Of a stretch of DNA of 64,000 nt, positions 10,732 to 20,900 are shown piece after piece (within the stretch, counting starts at the first letter, position 1; each line of letters starts with the position of its first letter). The position numbers and the translations under genes are program-made. The notes beneath the pieces are model-generated. The model was not told the origin of the DNA. It did no database searches and saw only the letters and a list, made by a program, of their open reading frames with translations. Source of the stretch: Chrysophaeum taylorii (Eukaryota > Sar > Pelagophyceae > Pelagomonadales > Pelagomonadaceae); assembly GCA_029834535.1 (NCBI GenBank), contig JAQMWT010000548.1:158283-222282 (forward strand). The letters are read 5' to 3'.

Positions 10732-11639
10732 ATGATGGGCCGCGCACGGCAACTGCTCTCCAAGCAGCGCAAGAACGGGATGCTGCCGGCGTGGGGGGCA
10801 TTCATTTGCTTGTCGTTGTTCGTCTTCTTTGTGTTTTCGGACGGCGATTTCTCCTTCCTGTTGACCTATTCCTCGCTCTCGCGTTGCTTCGGGATGCTGC
10901 TGCTCGTCGTCAAGCTCCAGCGGAGCAAGTCGGCCGCCGGCGTCTCAGCGAAGAGTTTGCAGTGCTACGTGGTTGTCTTTGCGACGCGACTGTGCTCGAT
11001 CCTGCGACACGAAGGGTACTTGCCGTACGACAAGTCGGGCGACTGGTTGTACCACGTCATCGAAGGCGGCTCGCTCGTCGCGACAGTGGCGGCGCTCTTT
11101 TTGGTTCAGGTGACGCACAACTTGACCTACGAGGAGAACAACGATTCCTTTGGCGCGATCCCGCCGTTGCCCGCCAATCTTGGCGCTCTGAGCATCGTCG
11201 CCCCTTGCGGCCTCGCTGCCGCGCTGTTGCACCCGAGCCTTAACCGCGACTGGTTCTCCGACACGACCTGGACCTATTCGATGTACACCGAGTCCTTTGC
11301 GATCCTCCCTCAGCTCTTTCTCTTCCAGAAACAAGCCAACGCCCGCGAAACGGTCGAGCCCCTTATCGGTAAAAGCCCGATGCCGTGTCAATGCGAAACC
11401 TCGCCACCGCAGGCCACTTCGTCGCCGCCCTCGGCTTCTCGCGCCTCGTCGAAATGGCCTTCTGGATGTCCTCCTTTACTGAGCTCGCCGACAGGTACGG
11501 CAACAGGCACGTCGGCTTCCTCGTCCTGATCGCACAAGTCGTCCACCTCCTCATCATGGCTGATTTCTTTTACTTCTATATCACCAGCCTCAAACGCGGA
11601 CTCCCCTTGCAGCTCCCCACGGGGTCCACCAACGTTTGA
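10732..11639 (+). CDS. ER lumen protein-retaining receptor-like (KDEL receptor, ERD2 family)
   Basis: Seven-helix Golgi/ER membrane receptor family that returns KDEL-type luminal proteins to the ER. Two exons are inferred: 10732-11368 and 11413-11639, with a 44-bp GTAAAA...CGCAG intron, giving 287 aa. Family hallmarks include LLVVKLQRSKSAAGVSAKSL near residues 61-80, a run of hydrophobic helices, YTESFAILPQLFLFQK, and after splicing GHFVAALGFSR followed by LLIMADFFYFY near the C-terminus. It is about 70 aa longer than canonical ERD2 because of an N-terminal extension with an extra hydrophobic segment (AWGAFICLSLFVFFVF). It is therefore ERD2-like rather than certainly the canonical receptor. 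There are two adjacent ATGs at 10732 and 10735. Confidence 0.85.
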
Positions 11640-12126
11640 TCATTGATAGGCCCGATCGACGGCTCCCACCCTCGGCACTCTTCTTCTCGAGAGGCGGCGC
11701 ACGGGGTCACACATGGGGCCGATGCGGCTCAGGCTTTCTTCTTAAGGCTCCTGCCGCCGCTGCTGCTGCTGCTGCTCCCGGACCGCCGCGCCCCGTCCTA
11801 TCGGGGTGTCGCCACCTCAAACCATCGTCTCATGTCGCGCGACTTTCGTGCCTAATATGTAGCGCTAACGTCGCATACGAAGTGGGCGCGCGCAGGCTGT
11901 GGCCATTCCTCCAAACGGACTAGACTAATAACGCCGTTCGACGAGCACTACTACGGTACTGGGGCGTTTGCTTGTCACCACCCAACGTGCGCACGTTAGG
12001 TATTTGAATTTCGGCGAACCCACCAAACCCTCAACGCCGTGTCCAACTCAGACAATAATAAACCAAACACAGTTTGCTTTCTGCTGCCAAACGACGACGA
12101 CACCGACGCCAGCCGACCGCCTCAAG
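11640..12126. other. intergenic region upstream of RNR R2
   Basis: Holds the 3' untranslated region of the ERD2-like gene and the promoter/5' untranslated region of the ribonucleotide reductase gene. A short CTG-type trinucleotide run is present near 11757-11777. No gene or recognised motif. Confidence 0.4.
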
Positions 12127-13289
12127 ATGCCTGCCCTCGCCGAGATCAACCAGAATGTGATGCCATCGGCCGTTGTCGAGAAGCGCGTGGCCAAGCTGAG
12201 TGTGCGCGAAGAGGAGCCGATCGAGCCAGAACCCCTTCTCGCCGAAAACCCCAACCGCTTCGTCCTCTTTCCCATCGAGCACCACGACGTGGTACGTGAC
12301 GACCCTTTCCCTTGCCTTATCACGCGTGCGCGCAGTGGGCCATGTACAAGAAAGCCGAGGCGTCGTTCTGGACCGCGGAGGAGCTCGACCTCGCGCACGA
12401 CCACAAGGACTGGAACGACAAGCTCACCGACAACGAGCGCCACTTTATCTCGCACGTCCTCGCGTTCTTCGCCGCGAGCGATGGCATCGTGAATGAGAAC
12501 CTCGCGCAGAACTTCGCGACCGAGGTCCAGTGGCCCGAGGCGCGTTGTTTCTACGGCTTCCAGATCGCGATCGAGAACATCCACTCGGAAGTCTACTCGC
12601 TCCTGATCGATACGTACATCCGCGATACGACCAAAAAGATGTCGTTGCTGCGCGCAATCCACACGCTCCCCTGCGTCCAGAAGAAGGCCGAGTGGGCGCT
12701 GCGATGGTGCGATGCCAAGTCGGCAACGTTTGCCGAGCGACTCGTCGCGTTCGCCGCCGTCGAAGGCATCTTCTTCAGCGGCTCGTTCTGCGCCATCTTC
12801 TGGCTTAAGAAGCGCGGCCTCATGCCCGGGCTCTGCTTTTCCAACGAACTTGTCAGCCGCGACGAGGGCCTCCACTGCGACTTTGCCTGCCTCCTTCACG
12901 CGAAGCTACGCAACAAGCTCGACCCGGCACGAATTCAGCACATCATCGACACTGCCGTCAAGATCGAGCAGGAGTTCGTCACAGACGCTCTGCCTGTCGA
13001 GCTCATTGGTATGAACTCGAAGACTATGCAGGAGTACATCGAATTCTGCGCCGACCGACTCCTCGTCGCCCTCGGCTGTGAGAAGATCTACGGTGCCAAC
13101 TGCCCGTTCGACTTTATGACCATGATCGGCCTCGATGGCAAGACGAGTGAGGACAAACCCGCCGCTGCCTTGACTTACATTCGTGTGTGTTGCGCAGACT
13201 TCTTCGAAAAACGAGTCGGTGAGTATGCGAAGTCCAACGTCGGAGTTGACAGCAACGACAACAAGTTCGTGCTCGATGAAGACTTCTAG
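12127..13289 (+). CDS. ribonucleoside-diphosphate reductase small subunit (class Ia R2)
   Basis: Provides the di-iron/tyrosyl radical for reduction of ribonucleotides to deoxyribonucleotides, acting with R1. Three exons are inferred: 12127-12291, 12336-13147 and 13199-13289, giving 355 aa. Intron 1 (44 bp, GTACGT...GCAG) joins FPIEHHDV to [12 protein letters not shown]. Intron 2 (51 bp, GTGAGG...GCAG) is a multiple of three with no stop, so it reads through. Removing it restores [13 protein letters not shown] as in other R2 proteins. Iron-ligand segments are recognisable: [16 protein letters not shown] (which also holds the radical Tyr position) and [11 protein letters not shown]. The C-terminal FVLDEDF matches the R1-binding tail. 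No R1 gene is in the window. Confidence 0.96.
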
Positions 13290-13322
13290 ACAATGACAGC
13301 AACGAAGAAACCGCGTTTTTGT

Positions 13323-13392
13323 TGGAAACATGGCGCGGCGCGCATCGGTTGTGTTGGCAACATGGCGCGGCGCGCATCGGCATCGTTTGCTG
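13323..13392 (+). repeat. two-copy tandem repeat of about 32 bp
   Basis: The block AACATGGCGCGGCGCGCATC occurs twice about 32 bp apart just after the RNR R2 stop codon, each preceded by TTGG. It is a short GC-rich direct duplication in the presumed 3' untranslated or intergenic region. Confidence 0.7.
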
Positions 13393-13445
13393 CGACGGCT
13401 TCGTTTCTCCTCTGTTTCTTCTTCGCCCGTGTCGACTTCGCATTG

Positions 13446-13488
13446 TCCATCGCATCGTATCGCATCGCATCGTATCGCATCGATATTA
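13446..13488 (+). repeat. CATCG/TATCG microsatellite
   Basis: Pentanucleotide-type simple repeat alternating CATCG and TATCG units over about 40 bp. Not coding. Confidence 0.75.
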
Positions 13489-14030
13489 ACATCTGCTTTC
13501 GAGAGCCTCCTACATCGCGCGACGAACGCCTTCAGTGGAGCTCTTATCTCCTGTTAGATGGTCGGGGATCCGCCCACAAATATAGTTAGTAAATACGTGC
13601 CTGGTATGAATATACTTCCCATGATGTAGATGTCTTGCGCTGTTGACCTCCTCGCTCATATCCCGCCGCATGACCGTCATAATTTTGAGCTTGGAGGCGT
13701 GACTGCGGGGCCTGCTGTGAGTCTTTGCCAAGAGGACGGCGCTGAAAATCCCTGGCTAGCTGACAACTATCTTCCACAACGAAGTCTCGCAATTGAATGA
13801 TGGTGACTCTGCACCCACCGTTGAGAAAAATCAACGGCTCTGTGGCTTTATTCCACATTCCGTTGGACGGTTTCATAATGGAATCGGGATCCTCCGACGT
13901 ACTGCGCAACGATCCTGGATCTTGGAACCTAGATTTTGGAACCGGAGAGGAAGCCAGGGAGGGAAATGCGCATCGGCTTGCGGAGCGACCATTAAGGCTC
14001 CCTGGCTTTTTGCGAACTGAAGTCGTCGTC

Positions 14031-16174
14031 ATGGCGTATAATCATTTTTTGATGCTGATCTTCATGACCGTCATGGTCTCGATGGTAAAGTCGGGATATG
14101 CACCGTGTCCGAACCTGTGTAGCGGACACGGGAACTGTTTCTCCTCAAGAGTATGTCAGTGTTACATTGGGTGGACGGGCGCCGACTGCTCGCTGCGAAC
14201 ATGCCCCTACGGGGCCGCTTGGGCGGATGATGTGGAAGACTTCACCGGTGTTGACGGCGGCCACAACTTGGCTGAATGTTCCAACCGCGGCATCTGCGAC
14301 CGCACCACGGGAATATGCACTTGCGAAGACGGACGATTTGAAGGGTCTGCCTGCGAACGTAGGACATGCCCGTCCGACTGCAACAAGCGAGGCCGATGCC
14401 AGTCGATGAGGTACTACTCGACTCTGAAAGATCCCGGCGAGGGTACCGTCTACACCTACGAGAAAATATGGGACGCCGACATGATGCACGGCTGCAACTG
14501 CGACGACGAGAGCATCGGGCCTGATTGCTTGCTTCGGACTTGTCCTACTGGCGACGACCCGCTCACTGGAACAGCGTTTGATCCCGACGGCATACAGGAG
14601 GAGGAGGTGCAGACGCTCGAATGCCGGGCGACCTCGGGCTATTTGGTGCTCTCGTTTCGCAACGAACACACGGCTCAGATCCCCTATGACGCGAGCGAGA
14701 GCGAGCTACAGGCGTACCTTGAGGCGCTCACAACAATAAACAACGACTACGGCGACGCGCTCTCGATCTCAAACGCCGGCCAGGACATCTGTGCGTTCGC
14801 CAAAGTCTCCACGACTATCAAGTACGCCACGTCTCTGCGTGGCACCCTTTTTGAATTGAAGCACAGGTTTTTGCAGAACTTTGGCGACCTCCCGCTCATC
14901 CAAGTAGACGATAGCAACCTCGGGTTATCCGTCGGGAGCAGCGCCTACGCTAGAATCAAGGAAAGCACAACCGGAACAAAAGAGGATGACATCTGTAAGT
15001 TCTGAATGTTTGCCTTATGCGTGAGCGAGCTCATATCGTCGTAGGCTCCAACCGCGGGACCTGCGATCGCGAGACCGGCGTGTGCACTTGCTTGGACTCG
15101 ATGAGTACGAGCGACGGACACGGCAACGAAGGTCAGCGCGGCGATTGCGGCTACGAAGGCGAGGCGCTCACCGACTGCCACACGGCCGATAGTCCGTGTA
15201 ATCTCCACGGCACGTGCACTGGCGATCCGACATATCGTTGCGAATGCCAAAGTGGATGGACTGGCGCAGACTGTTCACTTATGACGTGTCCTTCAGGTCG
15301 TTCTTGGTTTTCGCGCCCAACCGCAGATGACAACGCTCACATGAGTGATAGTGTCGCCGAGTGCTCGGACATGGGCATCTGCGATCAGTCGACCGGGACG
15401 TGTTCGTGCATGGACGGCTTTGAGGGGGCGGCGTGCAACGTGATGAGCTGCCCCGGAGACCCCGTGTGCAATTCGCATGGCGAGTGTCTCACCATGGCCC
15501 AGCTGGCTCTTGCAGCGACGGACAACGGGGCCGACACTGATTACACGTATGGTGCCACACCGAACAACGCAGAAACGTGGGACTACGATAAGATCCAAGG
15601 GTGCAAGTGCGACGATGGCTACGAGGGCTACGACTGCTCGCTGATAAGCTGCCCCAAAGGCGACAACCCGCACACGGAGTTTCAAGACAACGAAGTTCAA
15701 ACATTCACGTGCACGACAACCGATTCCTCTGCGACGATCGGTTTCACGTTCCGCCAACAGTCGACAAGCTTGCTTCCGCACGGTACTCGTCTCTCGGAAC
15801 TCGAAACCGCTCTCGAAGGACTCAGCTCGATCACGGATGTTCAGGTAACGAACCCAAGTGGAAACTCGTCTGCTCCGATCTGTTCGTCGTCCGGCAGTAC
15901 CATCTACATTGAGTTTCTTTCGCCCACTGGTGATGTTCCCCTCATCACGCTTGACCTCGTGAGCGTAAACGCTGCTTCGGTGTCGGAGAGCACCAAAGGC
16001 ACCAAGGAGTATGAAGTGTGTTCCGGTCGCGGCCTGTGCGATTACACCACGGGCGAGTGCACGTGCTTTAACGGCTTTGGGTCAAGTGATGGCCAAGGAA
16101 ACAAAGGGACGCTCAAGGACTGCGGCTACGTTCTCCCCATCTTCCGCTGCGAAGATGGAAGCACATCATGCTGA
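14031..16174 (+). CDS. secreted EGF-like repeat (tenascin-like) protein with two duplicated modules
   Basis: Predicted extracellular or cell-surface protein, function unknown. Two exons are inferred: 14031-14994 and 15045-16174, with a 50-bp GTAAGT...GTAG intron, giving 697 aa. The start was chosen because the first 25 residues form a clear signal peptide (MAYNHFLMLIFMTVMVSM) before CPNLCSGHG. Repeated EGF-type segments include CYIGWTGADC, CQSGWTGADCS and CEDGRFEGSAC. The protein has two large modules of similar layout. Each has EGF-like repeats, then a beta-rich spacer (around VQTLECRATSG and VQTFTCTTTDS), then a TGTKEDD/KGTKEYE motif leading into another EGF-like unit. Such Cys-rich repeat proteins are common in stramenopile secretomes. 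No transmembrane helix is seen after the signal peptide. Confidence 0.85.
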
Positions 16175-16492
16175 TGCTGGCTCATCTCCACTGCGCCCCC
16201 CGTTTGGTTTGTACGAGCCTGCTCATTTCATTTTGAGAGGCGCCCTTCCCATTTCCACTTTTTGTCTCGCGGCAGTCGCGCCAAGGCGGGGGGTGGAGTA
16301 GGATAGCGGTCCGGTACGTCCGTTACTGGACCCTAATTATGTGGTCGGTCGTTTTCCTGTCGAGAAGAACTTGAAGAAGGTGGACCGGACCCGCGCGATA
16401 ATTAAATATGTGCACACTCCAGTTCACATCGTGCGAAAACTCGTGCTGTGAGTTGTCGTGGAATCCTTCGTTGATCCGACCGCACAGGCTAC

Positions 16493-17241
16493 ATGGACTC
16501 GAAGGAGCCATGGGCGAAGGGTTGCACGTTTGCAGAAAATGTAAACGCTTGCTGCACTCGGCACCAGCCGTTCCGACTTGATAGCCTCGAAGTCGTAGTC
16601 CAAGTCCCCAGCATCAATGATATGATGTGCCGTTCGGCTTGTTGCTGCTGGTACTGTGGGCTTGCGTGTGGTCCGTGCATTGAATGTAAGCTCGCAGAAG
16701 AAGCAGCCGATCTCTGACGATCCGCGTCGACACAGGCTTCGCTTGCCGGACGGCTGGGTCGTGCCTGGGTTGTCTCGATTCTCGGGGAGCTGTGTCATGC
16801 CTCGATGGAAATGACACCCGAGGGTGCTATAGAGGCAAGTGTATGCGCAAATGTTGCTCGTGCGATAATGCGTCCGAGCCGGGCGCGTGGTGCGAGGACG
16901 TCTGCGAAGGGATCTGCTGCTGCATCTTCAAGGTCGAAAATTTCGCGCGTTGTACCTTTCAGCCCCAGCAGATCACCTGTTGCTACTGTCGGATGCAGCG
17001 ATGCTGCGTTTTTGGGAAGTGCGCGTTCCCGAACAACGACGAGGTCCCGTGCGAAATTGGCTGCTGCAGCATCTTTTGCATTTCAAAGCCCCAAGCCCAC
17101 GAAGTATTTGAAATCAAGAATCCCGGCAAAGTAGGTTTTAATGAAAGTGCTCAAGTTAAGCCTGAAGGCGCGCCCTGCACTGTTGATAACGCCGGTCCCC
17201 TCTCGCCCATCACGTCGTCACACATGGCGCGAAACGAATAA
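16493..17241 (+). CDS. cysteine-rich protein of unknown function
   Basis: I do not recognise a named family. Two exons are inferred: 16493-16685 and 16736-17241, with a 50-bp GTAAGC...ACAG intron that fuses two Cys-rich frames (GPCIEC to FACRTAGSC), giving about 232 aa. Cys are clustered in pairs and triplets throughout, for example MCRSACCCWYCGLACGPC and later RCCVFGKCAFPNNDEVPCE. The second block resembles Cys-rich proteins I associate with chromalveolate algae (a CAFP..DEVPC pattern), none with known function. The C-terminal 45 residues lack Cys. Metal binding or membrane association are guesses. The start is uncertain (16493 or an internal ATG at 16620). Confidence 0.6.
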
Positions 17242-17949
17242 CGTGCCTCTCGCTTTTATGCGGCACAGCTTCGGTAGGGTCGATCGAGGAAACAATCGTC
17301 GCCGCCCGATATATGGTGTTTCATCATCCTAAGCACAACAAGAACGCTGCAGTCACCACGTCGCCAGTCCCCAGAAATTGCGTGGGCCACTTCGAGTCGC
17401 CGCACTCACCAACGCGCATTACACTACTGTAAATTTGGGTTTTCTGCTTTTTCTTCTGCTACGAAGAATGTGGGACCCGCATCTAGAGGGATCCTTAGGA
17501 TGGTAGGGCCCGCGCGACGGTTGGCATCTCCCTCTTTATGGCTCATGTTTTCATAAGCTCGGGTTCATGGACGGATGGCTCTCCACTTGGCGAAACGGAT
17601 GGATAGATAGATTGAGTGAGGGCTTGTACCCGCCTCTTCCCATCGGCCAACAAGAAACTAGATGCGGCGGTCACCATGTTGGTGGCGCTACTCCGAAGCG
17701 TGCGCGAGCGTTGTTTTTCAACTCCGAAGCATGCGCGAGCGTTGCTTTCAGTAGTCACTCGGTCCAGCTTCGGAGTTGCGCCACCAACAAGGCCGCCGCC
17801 GCCGCAACATCATCGTCGTCTTCTTCTTCCTGTTGTTCTTGGGGCCTGGGTCGACTGCTATGGAGGGGGGGGTGCTTGAAGTTTTTGGCGCAAGGGTCTT
17901 TGGTTGCTGCTTCAACTTGGCTCAACGGCTCATATATGAGGAGGTCTCG
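17242..17949. other. intergenic region upstream of the DENN gene
   Basis: No supported gene. Contains the presumed promoter of the DENND4-like gene. An open frame extends upstream of its ATG from 17776, but that part is low-complexity and was not included. A repeated motif TCCGAAGC(A/G)TGCGCGAGCGTTG occurs twice near 17692 and 17724. Confidence 0.35.
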
Positions 17950-20900
17950 ATGACGGTCTCCGTGGTGACCGAAAGGTTTGAGATGGAGGAGAACCACGAA
18001 ACGGAGAACTTGTTCGACGCGTACGCCGTGGTTGGCGCCGTGAGTCCGCTCGAGCCGACCGATGAGACGGTGGAGAAGTGGGATGATCGCGCGGCGGACT
18101 TGGTTGATGTGGGCTTGATCCGCGATGACGAGGAAACCCCAGAAGGATACGTCGCCCTGCGGCGCACGCCGGCGGGCGCCTCGGCTGCCATTCCCGCGGA
18201 GGAGGGCTCGGAGCACGAGTTTTACGTGTGCGTGAAGCGACGGGGCAAGGAGCGGCGGAACGAGGGTAGGGTTCGGGCGAACGCCGTCACGGAGATCCGG
18301 GTCGAGGCGTCGTCCAAGCCGTCAGAGCACAAGAGCCCGAGGCTGCGGACGAAAAAGGCGAGCACCGGTTTTGGGGGGCTGTTCGGTGCGAGCCGCCAGC
18401 GCGCGGATCCTGGGGGTGACGAAGAGGGTGCGACGTGGAAAACGATCGAATCGACGCCCTCGGGCCACCGCGCTCGACTTCGGCTCGGCAAGCTGAAAAT
18501 TCGATTCGCGCGACGCGCGGACGCGTGCCGACAGCCCTTTCTGGACATGTGCGTCACGGCAGCCGGCGAGAAGCCGCCGCGCGGGTACGTCGAGGAGGCA
18601 GTGGTCGTGAAACACGGCGGGTTGCTGACGACGTCGTCGCGGATCTGCGCTCGACGCGGAGCGCTGCGTGGCGCGTGCGATGTCACGTGGCGGTCCGCCG
18701 TCCTCGACCGCTATCCCAACGCAGGCGAAGACCCCGGGGGTGGTTTCGAATGGGATGTCCTGCCGATGCTCGCGTGGCCCCACGGACTCAAGCTCGAGCG
18801 CGCACCGGCGTCGGCGCCGCCGCCGGTGAGGTACATACCGTACGCGCTCACCGGCGACTCGCGACGGCCGACCTTTGTGTCGTCCATTGTCTTCTACGAG
18901 CCACTACCACCCGAGGAGCGCAAGCGCGCGCGCTTCCTCGCGGCCGAGGACGACGAGGAAATGGAGAGTTCGACGAAGAAACCGACGACGCTCTACGCGC
19001 CCAAGAGCGTGTGCGTGCTCACTCGTTGCGCGGGCGTCGCCGAGGGCGCTCGGCGCTGGCTGGCCGCGCTCTACACGCTCGCGCTCTCGGCGCTCGAGAT
19101 GCCGCTCGAGCATGTGGTCGCCCACGCCGTGTCGCGCATCCCGGCGCCCGTCCGCGGCGGCGCCCCGCTCTCGATCCGCGTCAACCCCTCGCTCCCGCCC
19201 ATCGAGATCAAGCTCGCGCGCGAACCGCCCGACGCCGAACTCCCCCCTTTGGGCGCGAGCGCCTCGATCCGGTCCCTCTTCGCGTGCTTCGAGCCGCAGG
19301 ACGCGGTCGCGGCCTTCTCTGCCGCACTCCTCGAACGCAGACTTCTGCTAGTTTCCAAGCGCGCCGCGCTCGTCAGCGACGTCGCCGAGGCCCTACGCTC
19401 GCTCGTCTTCCCTCTGAGGTGGGAGGGCGTCTACGTGCCTCGCTTGGCGCTCCCGATCCTCGACTCTCTCGACTTCCCGGGGGCGATCCTCGCGGGGGTC
19501 GACGCCGGCGATCGCGGCGGCCAGAGGTTCGCCGAGCTCGCCGTGGCCAAGGCGCGCGAATCCGGAGGCTACGTCATTCTCTTCCTCGACGTCGGCGCGA
19601 TCGAGTACTGCGCCGGCGCGGCTCCCGTCGACCTCGGGGGGCACAATCCGCGGGCGATCGCGACGACCCTCTTCTCCAAGACGCCGCTGCTACCCGAGTC
19701 CCTCGCGACACCCCTCGTGCGCCGCTGGAGCAAGGTCGCAAACGCTGCCGGCTTGAGCCCGCGCGACCGAGACCGCGCCGTCGCCGAGCAGGTTTTCGAC
19801 AACGCTCCCGCGCCCTCCGCGCTTCGCTTCAACAAGCGAAGAGCGCACAACAAGACCTTCTACGATTCATCGGACGACGACCCCGACGACTGCGGTCCAC
19901 CCGAGTGGACGAGCGGCTGCGAGCGCGACCCAGCGCCTCTCCGTCGTGTATTCTTGCTGCGTAAGAGCGCGCAAACGACGATACCGCCCCCGCAGGCGCG
20001 CCGCGCGCGACGCCGCGCTGACCACCATGGTGTGCGTGCTCGACGGCTACAGCGACCAACTGATCGTGCCGCACGTCGACTACTACTCGGTCTCGTCGTC
20101 GCGTCTCTTTGGAGAGGACGAGTTCGTCAAGTCGCCGCGCTGCGCGGCGGCGACGCAGCAGTTACGCCGCAGGCTTGTCCGAACCCAGTCTTGGGCGCGA
20201 TTCATCCAGCGACGCGTCGAGACGAGCGATGCCGACCTCGTCCTTTTCGACGAGTGTATGCAGGCGCTCCGCGACGCGAGCGACGCGCACCGCAACGCCA
20301 TAATCCGCGGCGACGCGCTCCTCCTCGACAGCGTCGACGCCGCGCACCACATGAGGCGCCTGCTCGCCAAGTCTATGGACTCGATCGCGTCGCCCACCGG
20401 AGGGGAAAAGAAGCACGTCGAGCGGAGCGACAGCAACGGCGAAGCCTCGAGCGAGCGCGAAAGACGCTCGGAGCGAGTCTCGTGGCATATGCGATCCTCG
20501 CGCTGGCGCGACGAGCGCCTCCTAAAGAGCGCGCCGGCTCGCGAGTCGGAGTGTACGTACGGCAGCGACGCGCGCGGCCGACCACGCATCGAGGTGCCGC
20601 CGCCGCCCCCTTTCATGGCGCAGAGTGACGACCACGTCGTACCCCAGCAAAAAAAAGGCTCTCCCGGTAAAAGGTACCTGTACTTCGTGCTCGGCCGCGG
20701 GTTACGCTGGCCGTGCCCGCTCGATCCAAAGCTTCTTCCGCCGGTGCCAAAGTCCCGCGAGCTCAGTCGCCGAAGGCACTCCTTCCATCGCAAACCCAGG
20801 AACTCGAGGGTCAGTTCGGGAGATTCGACGCGCATGCTCGCTCGAAGCCAGGCCGAACTCCTGCTCGACATGGGACTTTCTGTCGCGGGCCTCCGCCTCG

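Larger units (their letters stand above)
13290..14030. other. intergenic region with short repeats
   Basis: Lies between RNR R2 and the EGF-repeat gene. It contains the small tandem duplication and the CATCG/TATCG microsatellite listed separately. An in-frame ATG at 13797 would extend the next protein upstream, but the signal peptide favours the ATG at 14031. No independent gene is supported. Confidence 0.4.
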
